DNA of 64,000 nt from Pseudocercospora fijiensis CIRAD86 (lineage: Eukaryota > Ascomycota > Dothideomycetes > Mycosphaerellales > Mycosphaerellaceae), in contig NW_006921536.1 of assembly GCF_000340215.1 (NCBI RefSeq), positions 1,823,582 through 1,887,581 of the forward strand, written 5' to 3'. The translations under genes were made by a program, and so were the position numbers. This document shows positions 1-10,428 of this stretch, piece by piece. Under the pieces are notes generated by a model. The model worked only from the letters and a program-made list of their open reading frames with translations. It ran no database searches and was not told the origin of the DNA. Numbering within the stretch: position 1 is the stretch's first letter; each line of letters starts with the position of its first letter.

Positions 1-2299
1 ACAACACTTAGGAGCTAGCTATTTATATTAAAGATTCTATAGCGTTAGACGAGTTCGAAGCTTAAGCGAAGCGTAAGCGTAGGCAGTAATTAAAACAAAA
101 GAAAATAAAACTTAAGAAAAATAGTAGACACGTACTCGTTTCGCTACTAAAAAAGGCCTATTAGCCTAGTATATATAAAGAAGGCGCCGCGTAGGCGCGC
201 TAACGGTAGGCCGCCTACTCTACTTATCCTTAGACTCCTCCTTAGACTCCTTCTACTCGATACCTATAGCGGCATCGATAGCGGCGACGGCGTTAGCGCC
301 GACGCGCTAGGCGAGGTTCTAGTATAGTTAGTATACGAAGCGTAGATAAGACGAGGCTATAGGAAAAACTATACCTAACGACCGATCTCTACTAAGCCGG
401 CTAAGTTAGTGCCGATGTTTTCGAGGGCACTAAGTAAGTTAACATCTGTAAGGGACCCGCTAGCGGCCCCCTTATAGGCTAGGGCTTTGCCGCCTAGGGT
501 TACCTTATTCTTATTAATATAGAAGGCATCGAGCGTAGATAGGATAACTAATATCGAGGTTAGCATACGAAGCGCAAGCGGAGCGTATAAGAAACCTACG
601 TGCGACGATAGCGTCTAGGTTAGCCTAGAGTGCCTCTAGGGCCTCGTTAGACTCCTCGATAGAGTCGTAGCCGTCTAGATCGTAAAGGTCGCGCGTAGCG
701 CGCGCGGCGCGGATACGGGCTAGTAGCGATACGAGCGCGCGTACTGTAATAGGAGTATAGGTATAGTAGCTACTACGGCAGCGATCGTAGTTACGCTTAG
801 TAGTAGGGTCTATATTACCGCCTATATAGAGCTTAGATAGGTTATCTAAAGCGAGTTAGTTACGAAGCGTATATACGTAGCAAGGGGCGAGAAAACATAC
901 TATTAGCCGTTATATACCTAAAGTAACGAGTATAGCCCTCTAGGACTTTTAGTAGGCGCTAGGTAGGCGTAGTAGGTATCGAGGGCGGTACGCTTACGGC
1001 GCGCTTACTAGAGGTACGCGAAGGGGTAGATATACTAGTAATGTTTTTTTTAGATAGATATTTAAAAAAGAAAAATCTTTAAGTAATACTAGGGGGGCGC
1101 GAGAGAGGAGTAGGCGGGGCGTAGGCGGATAGTGTTCGGAGCGCTTAGAAAAAGAAGAAGTTTTTAAGCGGGCTTCGAATACTTTAAATACTCGCCTCGC
1201 TTTCGGATAGCTTGCGTTCTCGCGTAGCTACCGCGTTCTTAAAAATTTAGGCAACCTCTAGTTAGTGCTAGAAGCAGCCGCGCTTTAAATCTATAAATAA
1301 ATAAGTAACTACGAGGCAAATTATAACGTGCCTAGTAACTATAGCCTAGCGATAGGTGCGTATAAGACGCGCAAGTATAGCGTAGAGTATAAGAAATAGT
1401 ATAATTTACTATATTGCCCTATAGCTAGGATAGCTATACCGGGGGAAGGAGATAATTATAAGAACCTAAGTAAGTAAAGTCTCCTATTATGCCTTAGCAA
1501 GCCTATATAACAATTATATAATGTTATTATATATACTGCGGTACTATCTCGCTAGCGCAAAGCCTGCTTAGCGTATACGCGGAAAAGCTCGGTCGCTCGT
1601 ACGGATATACTCGGTTGCTAGCTCGGCATATGTGCTATCCGTACGTAGCCTAGTTAATAGTAAACACTCTGCCCTATTCTAAAAAAGGCACAGTTTAGTT
1701 CTACTTTCTACTACGGCGATTAGTAGAGGGTGTTCTATACGTTGCTATATACCTATTTTCTTATATATAGACTCCTTAAGGGCTAGTATCTAGTATATAT
1801 AATTTAAGCTATAGACTCTTTAATAACATTACTAACTAGGTATAATCTAATAGCCTATAACTGTTAGACTTCCGCTTCTCGAGCTCGGCGCGTACGAGAG
1901 CCCTTCGCTCGGCTACTTTACGTAGAGCGAAGGTACTAATATAGCTAACAACTTTAGCGTAGAATACTAGTAGATCGCTTAAGAATAGTATAGTAGGTCG
2001 ACTAATCTCGGCTCTAACTATAAGCCTATAGCGGTTAACTTAGTACTAGAAGTAGGGTACTATCCTATTAATAAAGCTATAAATGTCGTTCTTATAGGTC
2101 GTTAACTATGCCTTAATACTAGCGTAACAACCTTCTACTAGCAAGGTTGTTATATTACTATAATACCGCGTCCTATTAATCTAGTATTTAATATAGTGCT
2201 ATCGATAGACCTACTATATATTAGCTATATAGCTAGCTAGCGATTACTAGTCTTTATTGTCCGAGTAGTCGCGTATAGGCTCGCCTTTACTAGCGGCAA

Positions 2300-3400
2300 T
2301 CTTGCCGTTCTCGAGGGCCTTCGAGTTAGTTATAAACGACTTAACCGACGGTAAGTTAATAGCCTTATTAAATAGGTCTATAAAGTCCTATGCGGCTACA
2401 CTTAATAGCCTATGCCTTATAATTAGATCCGGCGGTCTAGTGCTAAGGAAGGCCTTCGAATTAGCCTCTACTACGCGTCTAATATACTAGCGGTAGAGCT
2501 ATATATATAAATAAGTCTAGTCGCTTGCTAGCGCCTTTATTAGTGCCTTATTACGGTTATAGATTATAAGGCGAGGCTCTTTATAGGTGTGTTCTACTAA
2601 CAACTCCTACGTATACTAAATAGCAATTAAATACTACTTAGTCGCTTATCTAAGTATAAAAACTAGTACTAGAGGGAAGGTTTAGTTAAACTAATTAAGT
2701 AAGGCAATTATAAGCAATAGTATACTATATTCGTTAGTTTTGTAGGTATAATCTATAACTATAATATCCGGATAATTCTTATAGATATTGATTATCTTAG
2801 GGTACGAGAAATATAGCTATTCTAGCCGTTACTTACTGCTTAGTCTAGTGCTAATGCCCTTCTGTACGAAGTAGTTCTATTATAGGAGGTCCTTAATCGT
2901 CTTATTAACTACTAACTTGCTAGCGAGTCGCAACTTCTTAGCCTTTTACTAGGCATTTAAGATGTCTCGTAAAGTAGTAGGTATAATAGGCGATTACTAG
3001 TCTCTACTACTAAAACGGAGCTTAATAGCGGCCTTAATCTATCGATTGCTAACGCCTATAGACCTTAACTATAATATAGCCTCGACAATCTCTATCGTAC
3101 GAGCTCTTCGGCGGTAGTTAGCTAGTACTATCGGATAGACTACTAGATAGTTGTAGTTAGAGCTATTCTATAAGACAGACTAGTAGCTATCGTCCGGATT
3201 ATGCTAATCCTTAGCAGCGAGGGTTATAGACTATAGGCAATCGTATAGCTTAGAGTAACCTTCTCGTGTCTTTGCTATTAGATTAAGCTGCCGCCGTGCC
3301 TCTCGTTTGTCTTTTATTGCTTTCCGCATTATAGGTATTAAATACCGCGCGTAGCGGCGTATTATCCGCTAGAGTACGTTGTGACGTTGTCCTTATTAAG
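2300..3400 (-). pseudogene. Mutator-like (MULE) transposase relic, RIP-inactivated
   Basis: One minus-strand frame runs for about 950 bases or more without a frameshift. It is broken only by TAG and TAA codons, at places where glutamine or tryptophan would be expected after reversing C-to-T changes. It reads like a fungal MULE transposase. First comes a short motif YNY at 3155-3147, where the zinc-binding HNH of the family would sit. A helical segment containing SNRQIKA follows. Then comes VIDYTYKTN, whose Asp codon is 2753-2751 (first catalytic Asp). Sixty-five codons further on is IIYNRNKAL, where the second catalytic Asp is expected but Asn is found (2558-2556). The His-to-Tyr and Asp-to-Asn changes are exactly CpA-to-TpA type. 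Ends are not defined and I did not find terminal inverted repeats. The family call rests on motif order and spacing only. Confidence 0.65.
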
Positions 3401-3666
3401 CTTATAGCCTATCTTCTTCGTCTTAAAGCTCTTCTCTAAAGCGAAGGTTTCTACGTATTCCTCGGCGGCTATAATACTATTAAATATATAGTTTTCGGGG
3501 TTCTCGATAGTAGTAAACGAGACTGCTTAGTATTCTTCTATTTCCGACTTAGACTAGTTACTATATTCGTCGTTATTACTAAAGATATACGTAGGTTAAG
3601 AGGCAGTCTCGATTTCTAAGGGAGGAAGTTATTCTTACTAACTAACCCCGCTGCCGCCGACTATAA

Positions 3667-3704
<38 letters not shown>
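3667..3704. repeat. (TAC)n microsatellite
   Basis: About twelve perfect ACT/TAC triplets in a row inside the left RIP block. It contains no CA step and may therefore have survived RIP, or may have been made from CAC/CAG-type triplets by it. Confidence 0.9.
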
Positions 3705-4189
3705 ACACTAGTTATAACACTCTTAGCACTAGCGCCGCCCTATATAGGACTAGCCGCCTTACCGACCGTACGAAGCGTAAAGCGTACGGTAGTATACCTA
3801 GTAGCGTACTATACTATTATCTTATCGAGAAATAGTAGTACTAGGTCCTTAGATACTATAAACTCCTTATCTAGCTCTTTATATAACTAGGGGTCGAGTC
3901 CGTCGTATCTAGCCTCTATTTTATACGTCGTAAGGCGGATATAATTATCCCTTGCCTACTACGCCGTATTAGACCTCTAATCTATAATAATATTATCTAA
4001 ATACCGCTAATTTATACTATAAAGGTATTCCGTCGATATTAGGCTACGGCTACCGTATAGCAACTCTACCTATAGCTTTAAACCTCCTTTATCGCCTTCT
4101 TACGGCGGTAGAGCGAAGCCCTAGCGTAGGTCCCTTAACTAGCGCTTCTTATTATTAAAGAGCGAGGTATTAGTATATTCTTTATTAGC

Positions 4190-4230
4190 AGCAGCGGCGG
4201 CGGCGGCGGCGGCGGCGGCAGCGGCGGCAG
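4190..4230. repeat. (GCG/GCA)n trinucleotide repeat
   Basis: A run of GGC/GCG triplets with a few GCA interruptions near the right edge of the left RIP block. In one frame it would encode poly-Ala or poly-Gly of a degraded coding relic. Confidence 0.85.
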
Positions 4231-4385
4231 TATTAGCCTATAACTACGTAGAAGGGCTCGATATAGTAGCGACAATAAGGTGCTAGCAATAATAAGATAT
4301 TAGTAGTAATAAGGTATTAGCGATAGTAAGGTAAGGCGAGAATCCTATAGTAGAGAAGATAGAGGTAGAATTAGTAAGGTGTTAC

Positions 4386-4882
4386 TAACTAATTTGCCTT
4401 AGGCTCCTCCGTTGCCGGAGGGCGGGTTTACATATAACTAGGGCAGGTTTATGAATAGTCACGCCCAGTGGACCATGGATCGTCTATTGACAACCCAATA
4501 AGATAGGCTTTCAATGTCGGCGGTTCGGGGGCCACCCAGGTAGGTCTAGGCAGTGCAGTGACGTTAGCGCGAGCTGCCCGCCGAAAGAAACATCGAATCG
4601 TTGATAATCTCGGCCTGCCGTACCAGCAACACCAAGACCTGATCTCTTCCACCTTGTGGTTGTTCTGTGAGCCACATCGCCCGCTCTCTCCACTCCCTCC
4701 ATAAACATCTGGCCTCTCTCCTCCCTCCCTCCTACTGCAGCTGCACCCCCGGCGCATCCTCGAGAGGCGATGCTCCGATGAGCGTCGACGGCGGCATTGG
4801 ACGAGAACGCGAGTGACTGGCTCCGGCCTGGAGCATAGACCGAGAGAGCCACTCCAGTGCGCTGCTGGGCGACTCGAATACT
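4386..4882. promoter_or_regulatory. Block boundary and promoter region of the ABC transporter gene
   Basis: Composition switches from RIP-type to normal within about 50 bases (CA and TG reappear from about 4390). The rest is the presumed promoter and 5' leader of the transporter gene that starts at 4883. It contains CT/GA-rich stretches around 4685-4735 but no TATA box or binding site I can defend. A short CCTCCG/CGGAGG inverted repeat lies at about 4406-4421. Confidence 0.4.
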
Positions 4883-7800
4883 ATGTTCGCGCGGTGCAAG
4901 GGCGCCATCTGGGACAGCGACGACTTCTCATCATGTTTCCAGCACGATTACCTGCAGACGCTGTTGCCGCTGATAGCCTGTGCCATCTCCGCACTGTTCC
5001 TTGCATATCACATCCTACGAAGCGCGAGTCGATCGAGAGCCGAGCACGATGGCTACAAACATATACCTAATGGAGTGCGGCACGATTCGCCTCTACACGA
5101 TTCGCCCGACGGTAGCTTCACCGACAGCAGTAGCGACGATGAGATGCATCGCAACCAAGAGCTGGCTCTGGCCAAGACGAGAACGAATGCCTCGGTCTTG
5201 ACAGTCGATCGACCGAAAGGCGAAGTATGGATACCACTTGTGGAAGAGATCACTGTACTGGCCGAGTTAGGCGTGCAAGTGGCGGCGTTGCTGGTGCGAG
5301 CCTGGGGACGAGACAGGACATCTGCCATTGCAGAAGTGGCGATTTGGGCATACATTGCACTTCTCGCCTCACTGCGACTACTGTTTTCGAGCACGTCGAA
5401 ACTCTCATTCCCTCAGCTGTGGTATCACACCGCATTCCTGTATTGCTCTCAATGGCTTTTCACCGTCTTGCTGTTCCGCTCCGAAATCATACATCCTCAG
5501 TCGAGGATATCGGAAGCATTGATGAGTACACACTTCTCTCTCACGACTCTGCTGTCAATCATCGCTCTCTCCTCGAGAAAAGGCAACCACGCTGTGGAGC
5601 TAGAATACGAAGGCGAAATAGAACCATCCAAGGAGCCACTTGCCAGTGTCTTCTCGCTTGCCACTTTCGGCTGGGTCGATTCGATCGTGTGGAGAGGCTA
5701 CAAAGCACCTCTGGAGATGAAGGATGTTTGGAACCTGAGGCCGAAGGATAAGGCGGCCGAGATTCTGGCCGACTATCGACAATTGAAGAAGACATCGATT
5801 CTGGCTTGGCATTTACTTCGTTACTTTAGACGCCCTCTACTTGCGCAGGCTGGATGGGCCGCGATCTCGGGCATTGTCACATTTGTGCCGACATTATTGC
5901 TGAAAGTCATCCTCCAATATGTTGAAGATCCTTCACAAACGCCAAAGAATGCTGCCTGGCTGTATGTCATCCTCCTATTTGTATCGGGTTGTGTCAACGC
6001 CTTATCGAGCGGTCAAGCACTCTGGATCGGGCGTAGGGTTTGTATTCGGTTGCGTGCCATCATCATTGGAGAAATTTACGCCAAAGCTTTGCGGAGACGT
6101 GCGGCTGCTGCACCAGACAAGATTCTTGGTCAAGGCGAAAAGAAGAAGGACGACGATGAGCCAAATCAAAGCGCACTCAAGAAGGCATTAGGCTTCGGCA
6201 GAAAGAAGAACAAGAAAACTATCGCCAACGGAGAACCCATCGCTAAAAAGCCATCACCTGGCGGCGAAGAGCAGGTCACTTCTGGTGCCATCATCAACCT
6301 GATGGCAGTCGACTCTTTCAAAGTGGCCGAGATCAGCGCTTATCTGCATTTTCTGTGGGCCGAGACCCCGGTTCAATTTATCCTGGCCATCGCGCTTCTG
6401 TATCTCTTCCTGGGAAATAGTAGTATTGTTGGCATTGGCATGATGGCTCTGCTTCTCCCGGTCAACATGTTCATCGCAAAGCAGTTCACTTCCGTACAAA
6501 AGAAGATCCTGGCTGCAACCGATGCCAGAATACACACTACAAACGAAGTCCTGACCAACGTCAGAATTATCAAGTACTTCGCATGGGAGCAGCGGTTCCT
6601 GGCAATAGTCGACGAGAAGCGGCAGGTAGAGCTTCGACACCTCAGAAATCGGTACATTGTTTGGGCCGCAGCAGCGACCATCTGGTCCGGTGCTCCCGTG
6701 GTCATCACCTTTCTAACTTTCATGGTATACACGCTTGTGGAGAAGAAAGACCTTATTCCGTCCGTGGCCTTCACGGCGCTTTCGCTGTTTAGTCTTCTGC
6801 GAATTCCGCTTGACCAACTGGCAGACATGGTTGCACATGTACAGGAGTCGAAGGTGTCCGTAGACCGTGTTGAGGAATATCTCAACGAGCCCGAGACAGA
6901 CAAATATCAACAGCTACAGAACAACGAGTACGATGAAGATGGCGAGCCTCTTATCGGATTCAAGCAAGGTACCTTCAGCTGGGGCGGCAGAGATGTTGAA
7001 GACTTCAAGATGATTAATCTCGACCTGAATTTCAAGGTTGGACAGCTGAACGTCGTCATCGGCCCAACCGGCAGCGGCAAGACATCACTTCTCATGGCTC
7101 TCCTTGGTGAAATGACACTTTTGAGCGGATCGGTGTATCTACCTGGTGGGCGAAGCAGGGAAGAAGTTAAGCGGGATCCCGAAACTGGACTTACTGAGAG
7201 CGTCGCATACTGCGCGCAGCAGGCCTGGCTGATGAATGGCACTATCAAGGAGAACATCGTGTTTGCAAGCAAATTCGACGCGCGGCGGTACAAGAATGTC
7301 ATCGTCGCTTGCTCTCTTCAACGCGACCTTGAAATCTTGGATGGGGGCGACCAAACACTGGTCGGCGAGAAAGGCGTCACGCTCTCCGGTGGGCAGAAAC
7401 AACGAATCAGTCTTGCCAGAGCACTTTACTGTGACGCACGTCACGTCATTCTCGATGATGTTCTGAGCGCGGTCGATTCGCATACGGCCAAGTGGATCTT
7501 CGAGAAGGCACTCACGGGGCCGCTTATGTACAACCGTACGTGCATTCTGGTCACGCACAATGCAGTCCTCTGCTTGCCTCAAGCCGACTTTGCTGTGGTG
7601 CTTGAAAACGGCAAAACTGTGGCACAAGGCACTGCTCACGATGTGATTCATTCTGGGACTCTTGCAGAAGACCCATCGAAGTTTGATATGAGGCCTCGTT
7701 CTGCACCTGCTTCTAAACTGCCATCGCGGGTTCCGTCCGATGTTGGAATCGATGCTGAGGAGATTGCTACGCCTCCAACTGCCAACGGACATGCTCGAGA

Positions 7801-10030
7801 GCATCGTCCAAGGCGTGATACAGAGGCCAGCACACTTACCGGCGATCCTCTGACTCATGTAATTTCAAAGGACATCCCAGGTATGAACAAGCCAGCTGAA
7901 GACATTTTCAACGAAAAGAAAGCTACGGGAGCTGTCAAGCTCAGTATCATTTCTTCTTACCTCGGACAGATGGGAGGCTGGATTTACTGGATTGTCGCAG
8001 CCTTGTCTTTTGGTCTTCAGCAGCTTTCGCAAGTCTCTACCACTGTCTGGATCCAACAGTGGTCAAACTCATATACCAGGCATGACTACCTTGCTAGCGG
8101 TTTATCACGCAACCACACATTTGCTGTCGCACACGTTCGAGGTGGCTCCTCGAATTGCCTCCGCAGCGGATCTTGTATCTGGAACATGCCAGTCTTGTCA
8201 GATGCTGTCCAGGATGTCAAAACAATGAGGATCACGAACGACGATGTTGATGTTGGCTACTATCTCGGCGTTTATGCTGTTCTTGGTCTGGTGTACATGG
8301 GGATTACTCTGCTTCGAGAGGCTGTCCTGTTCGGCGGGTCTCTGACCGCCTCAAGGAGAATTCACAGGCAATTGATGGAGCGGGTCACTCATGCCAAGTT
8401 CCGCTTCTTCGACTCCACTCCCTTGGGCCAGATCATGAACCGCTTCTCCAAGGATGTCGAGGCTGTTGATCAGGAGATTGCCCCAGTTGCCGTGGGGGTC
8501 GTGCACTGTATGTTCTCGATCCTCACAATTGTGGTCTTGATCTCTGTGATTACTCCTGGATTCCTGATTGCTGGCGTCTTCATCACAATTCTTTACTTCC
8601 TCATTGGCCGACTGTACATCGCCTCTTCTCGAGATTTGAAGCGGCTTGAGTCTGTCCAGCGGAGCCCACTGTACCAGCAGTTCGGAGAAACCCTATCGGG
8701 CATGACCACGATCCGCGCCTACGGTGACGAGCGACGCTTCATTCGCGAAAATCTACACCGCGTCAACACTCACTCGCGGCCGTTCATCTATCTATGGGCG
8801 GCGAACAGGTGGTTGGCACTGCGTGTCGATGTCGTTGGCGCTCTCGTGTCCTTCTTCACTGGTGTCTTTGTTATCTTGAGTGTGGGCAGAGTCGATGCAG
8901 GCGCTGCTGGACTGGCAATGACGTATGCTGTCACATTCACAGAGAATGTTCTGTGGTTCGTGAGACTCTATGCGAGCAACGAGCAGAACATGAATGCCGT
9001 AGAGCGCGTCAAAGAATACCTTGACGTGGACCAAGAGGCAGCGCCAATCATACCCGAGAACCGCCCCGAAGCTAACTGGCCAAGTAAAGGTTCTGTGGAG
9101 TTCATTGGCTATGGCACAAGGTACAGAAGTGATTTCGACTTCGTCCTGAAGCACATCACATTCAAGATCCTGCCAGGCGAGAAGGTCGGTGTCGTGGGAA
9201 GAACAGGCGCGGGCAAAAGTTCTCTGGCCTTGGCCCTTTTCCGAGCGCTCGAAGCTGAACAGGGCAAGATCTTGATCGACGATGTTGATATCGGTCTTAT
9301 TGGTCTCCAAGATCTTCGCGAGAATATTGTCATGGTACCTCAAGATCCAACGCTGTTCACCGGAACAGTCCGAAGCAATCTCGACCCATTTGGACTCTTC
9401 ACTGACGAGGAGATTTTCACTGTGCTGCGAGGCGTACAATTGATCGGTGCACCATCAGCGTCCACATCACAACCCGCATCGCGACCTGAGACCCCAGTCG
9501 GCACGTCACGCAAGTCAACACCGAACTCCTCGCCGAACAAGCAGGCACTCACAAAGGTCACGGAAACGCCGCCAAGTCCAGCTACACCAACCAGCGCATC
9601 GGCGCTTGAGAACAAGAACATTTTCAAGAATCTCAATACACCTGTCGCAGAACACGGCTCGAACCTCTCCCAAGGCCAGCGACAACTCCTCTGTTTAGCT
9701 CGCGCCATGCTCAAAAACCCTAAGGTCCTCCTCATGGACGAAGCTACAGCTTCAATCGACTACGCCACCGACTCTAAAATCCAAGACACAATCCGCGGGA
9801 TCCAGAACACCACCATCACCATCGCCCACCGGCTTCAGACGATCATCGACTACGACAAAGTCCTGGTGCTCGACAAGGGGGAAGTCATGGAGTATGGCGA
9901 TCCTTACGACCTCATCACCAAAGAAGGCGGCATTTTCCGAGGCATGTGTGAAATGACGGGAGACTTTGAAGTCTTAGAGAAAGATGCGAAGAGCGCACAT
10001 GATGGGAGGAAACTTGTTGACGATGAGTAG
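4883..10030 (+). CDS. ABCC/MRP-type full ABC transporter (vacuolar bile-acid permease/Ybt1-like)
   Basis: A single intronless frame of 1715 codons. It belongs to the multidrug-resistance-associated (ABCC) family, whose fungal vacuolar members pump conjugated organic anions and bile acids from cytosol to vacuole using ATP. The N-terminus carries an extra set of membrane segments (TMD0). Two membrane-domain/nucleotide-domain units follow. NBD1 has Walker A GPTGSGKT at about 727-734, signature LSGGQ at 834-838 and Walker B VILDD at 855-859. The residue after the Walker B Asp is Asp, not Glu, the usual ABCC sign of a weak first ATP site. NBD2 has GRTGAGKS at 1439-1446, LSQGQ at 1595-1599 and VLLMDEA at 1615-1621 with the catalytic Glu. 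A Ser/Pro/Thr-rich insert of about 60 residues lies before the second signature, as in other fungal homologues, and a charged KKKDDDE-type loop lies near residue 415. The gene is intact although RIP DNA begins only about 500 bases upstream. Substrate cannot be read from sequence. Confidence 0.93.
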   Translation: MFARCKGAIWDSDDFSSCFQHDYLQTLLPLIACAISALFLAYHILRSASRSRAEHDGYKHIPNGVRHDSPLHDSPDGSFTDSSSDDEMHRNQELALAKTRTNASVLTVDRPKGEVWIPLVEEITVLAELGVQVAALLVRAWGRDRTSAIAEVAIWAYIALLASLRLLFSSTSKLSFPQLWYHTAFLYCSQWLFTVLLFRSEIIHPQSRISEALMSTHFSLTTLLSIIALSSRKGNHAVELEYEGEIEPSKEPLASVFSLATFGWVDSIVWRGYKAPLEMKDVWNLRPKDKAAEILADYRQLKKTSILAWHLLRYFRRPLLAQAGWAAISGIVTFVPTLLLKVILQYVEDPSQTPKNAAWLYVILLFVSGCVNALSSGQALWIGRRVCIRLRAIIIGEIYAKALRRRAAAAPDKILGQGEKKKDDDEPNQSALKKALGFGRKKNKKTIANGEPIAKKPSPGGEEQVTSGAIINLMAVDSFKVAEISAYLHFLWAETPVQFILAIALLYLFLGNSSIVGIGMMALLLPVNMFIAKQFTSVQKKILAATDARIHTTNEVLTNVRIIKYFAWEQRFLAIVDEKRQVELRHLRNRYIVWAAAATIWSGAPVVITFLTFMVYTLVEKKDLIPSVAFTALSLFSLLRIPLDQLADMVAHVQESKVSVDRVEEYLNEPETDKYQQLQNNEYDEDGEPLIGFKQGTFSWGGRDVEDFKMINLDLNFKVGQLNVVIGPTGSGKTSLLMALLGEMTLLSGSVYLPGGRSREEVKRDPETGLTESVAYCAQQAWLMNGTIKENIVFASKFDARRYKNVIVACSLQRDLEILDGGDQTLVGEKGVTLSGGQKQRISLARALYCDARHVILDDVLSAVDSHTAKWIFEKALTGPLMYNRTCILVTHNAVLCLPQADFAVVLENGKTVAQGTAHDVIHSGTLAEDPSKFDMRPRSAPASKLPSRVPSDVGIDAEEIATPPTANGHAREHRPRRDTEASTLTGDPLTHVISKDIPGMNKPAEDIFNEKKATGAVKLSIISSYLGQMGGWIYWIVAALSFGLQQLSQVSTTVWIQQWSNSYTRHDYLASGLSRNHTFAVAHVRGGSSNCLRSGSCIWNMPVLSDAVQDVKTMRITNDDVDVGYYLGVYAVLGLVYMGITLLREAVLFGGSLTASRRIHRQLMERVTHAKFRFFDSTPLGQIMNRFSKDVEAVDQEIAPVAVGVVHCMFSILTIVVLISVITPGFLIAGVFITILYFLIGRLYIASSRDLKRLESVQRSPLYQQFGETLSGMTTIRAYGDERRFIRENLHRVNTHSRPFIYLWAANRWLALRVDVVGALVSFFTGVFVILSVGRVDAGAAGLAMTYAVTFTENVLWFVRLYASNEQNMNAVERVKEYLDVDQEAAPIIPENRPEANWPSKGSVEFIGYGTRYRSDFDFVLKHITFKILPGEKVGVVGRTGAGKSSLALALFRALEAEQGKILIDDVDIGLIGLQDLRENIVMVPQDPTLFTGTVRSNLDPFGLFTDEEIFTVLRGVQLIGAPSASTSQPASRPETPVGTSRKSTPNSSPNKQALTKVTETPPSPATPTSASALENKNIFKNLNTPVAEHGSNLSQGQRQLLCLARAMLKNPKVLLMDEATASIDYATDSKIQDTIRGIQNTTITIAHRLQTIIDYDKVLVLDKGEVMEYGDPYDLITKEGGIFRGMCEMTGDFEVLEKDAKSAHDGRKLVDDE

Positions 10031-10428
10031 ATGATGAAGAGGAAGGCGGCCCCAGCATGCATATCCTGCATTTTTCCCCCTACTCTGCGTTGCATTGCAA
10101 GGCGTTCCTGCACGTTCTACATCATCCTTGCTTCAATATTTCGGATCGCTGCTGTAAAACAGCTCTCGGGCGGAATGCAACAGGCAACTTATGTATACAT
10201 GGGCGTTTTTATTCACGGGCGGCGAGCGTTGCTGTTGATTGATACCTTTTTACTGCTTCCGGGTGAGGGAATAGTGGTTTTTCGTCGGTTGTACATTTGT
10301 GTAGATAGAGGGCATAAAGAATGTAATCCATGAGGATTTCCCAGGCTTCATTCTATGCATTACGATCGAGAACTGCTTCGAGATGTTCTAATAACGACGT
10401 GCTAGCGTATTGCCCCGCTGGCATCTAT
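10031..10428. other. Convergent 3' intergenic region
   Basis: 398 bases between the stops of the ABC transporter gene (+) and the nucleotidyltransferase-like gene (-). It should hold both 3' UTRs. I see no gene, repeat or RNA here. Confidence 0.6.

Larger units (their letters stand above)
1..4385. repeat. RIP-degraded repeat block, left flank
   Basis: The sequence is full of TA steps (cta, tag, tata), while CA and TG dinucleotides are rare and CG is common. This is the mark of repeat-induced point mutation acting at CpA on both strands. No intact gene is present. It holds a MULE transposase relic on the minus strand at about 2.3-3.4 kb and two simple repeats. The rest is unclassified degraded repeat. 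Normal composition returns between about 4385 and 4440. The block runs off the left end of the window. Confidence 0.9.

Noticed and set aside
375..566. 63-codon minus-strand frame in the left RIP block
   Set aside because: Open only by chance between RIP stops; could be part of a relic, but no family or longer frame supports it.
5053..9735. Many antisense and alternative-frame open frames over the ABC transporter gene, up to 239 codons
   Set aside because: They mirror a long high-GC coding region with strong codon bias, and none has its own motifs or splice structure.
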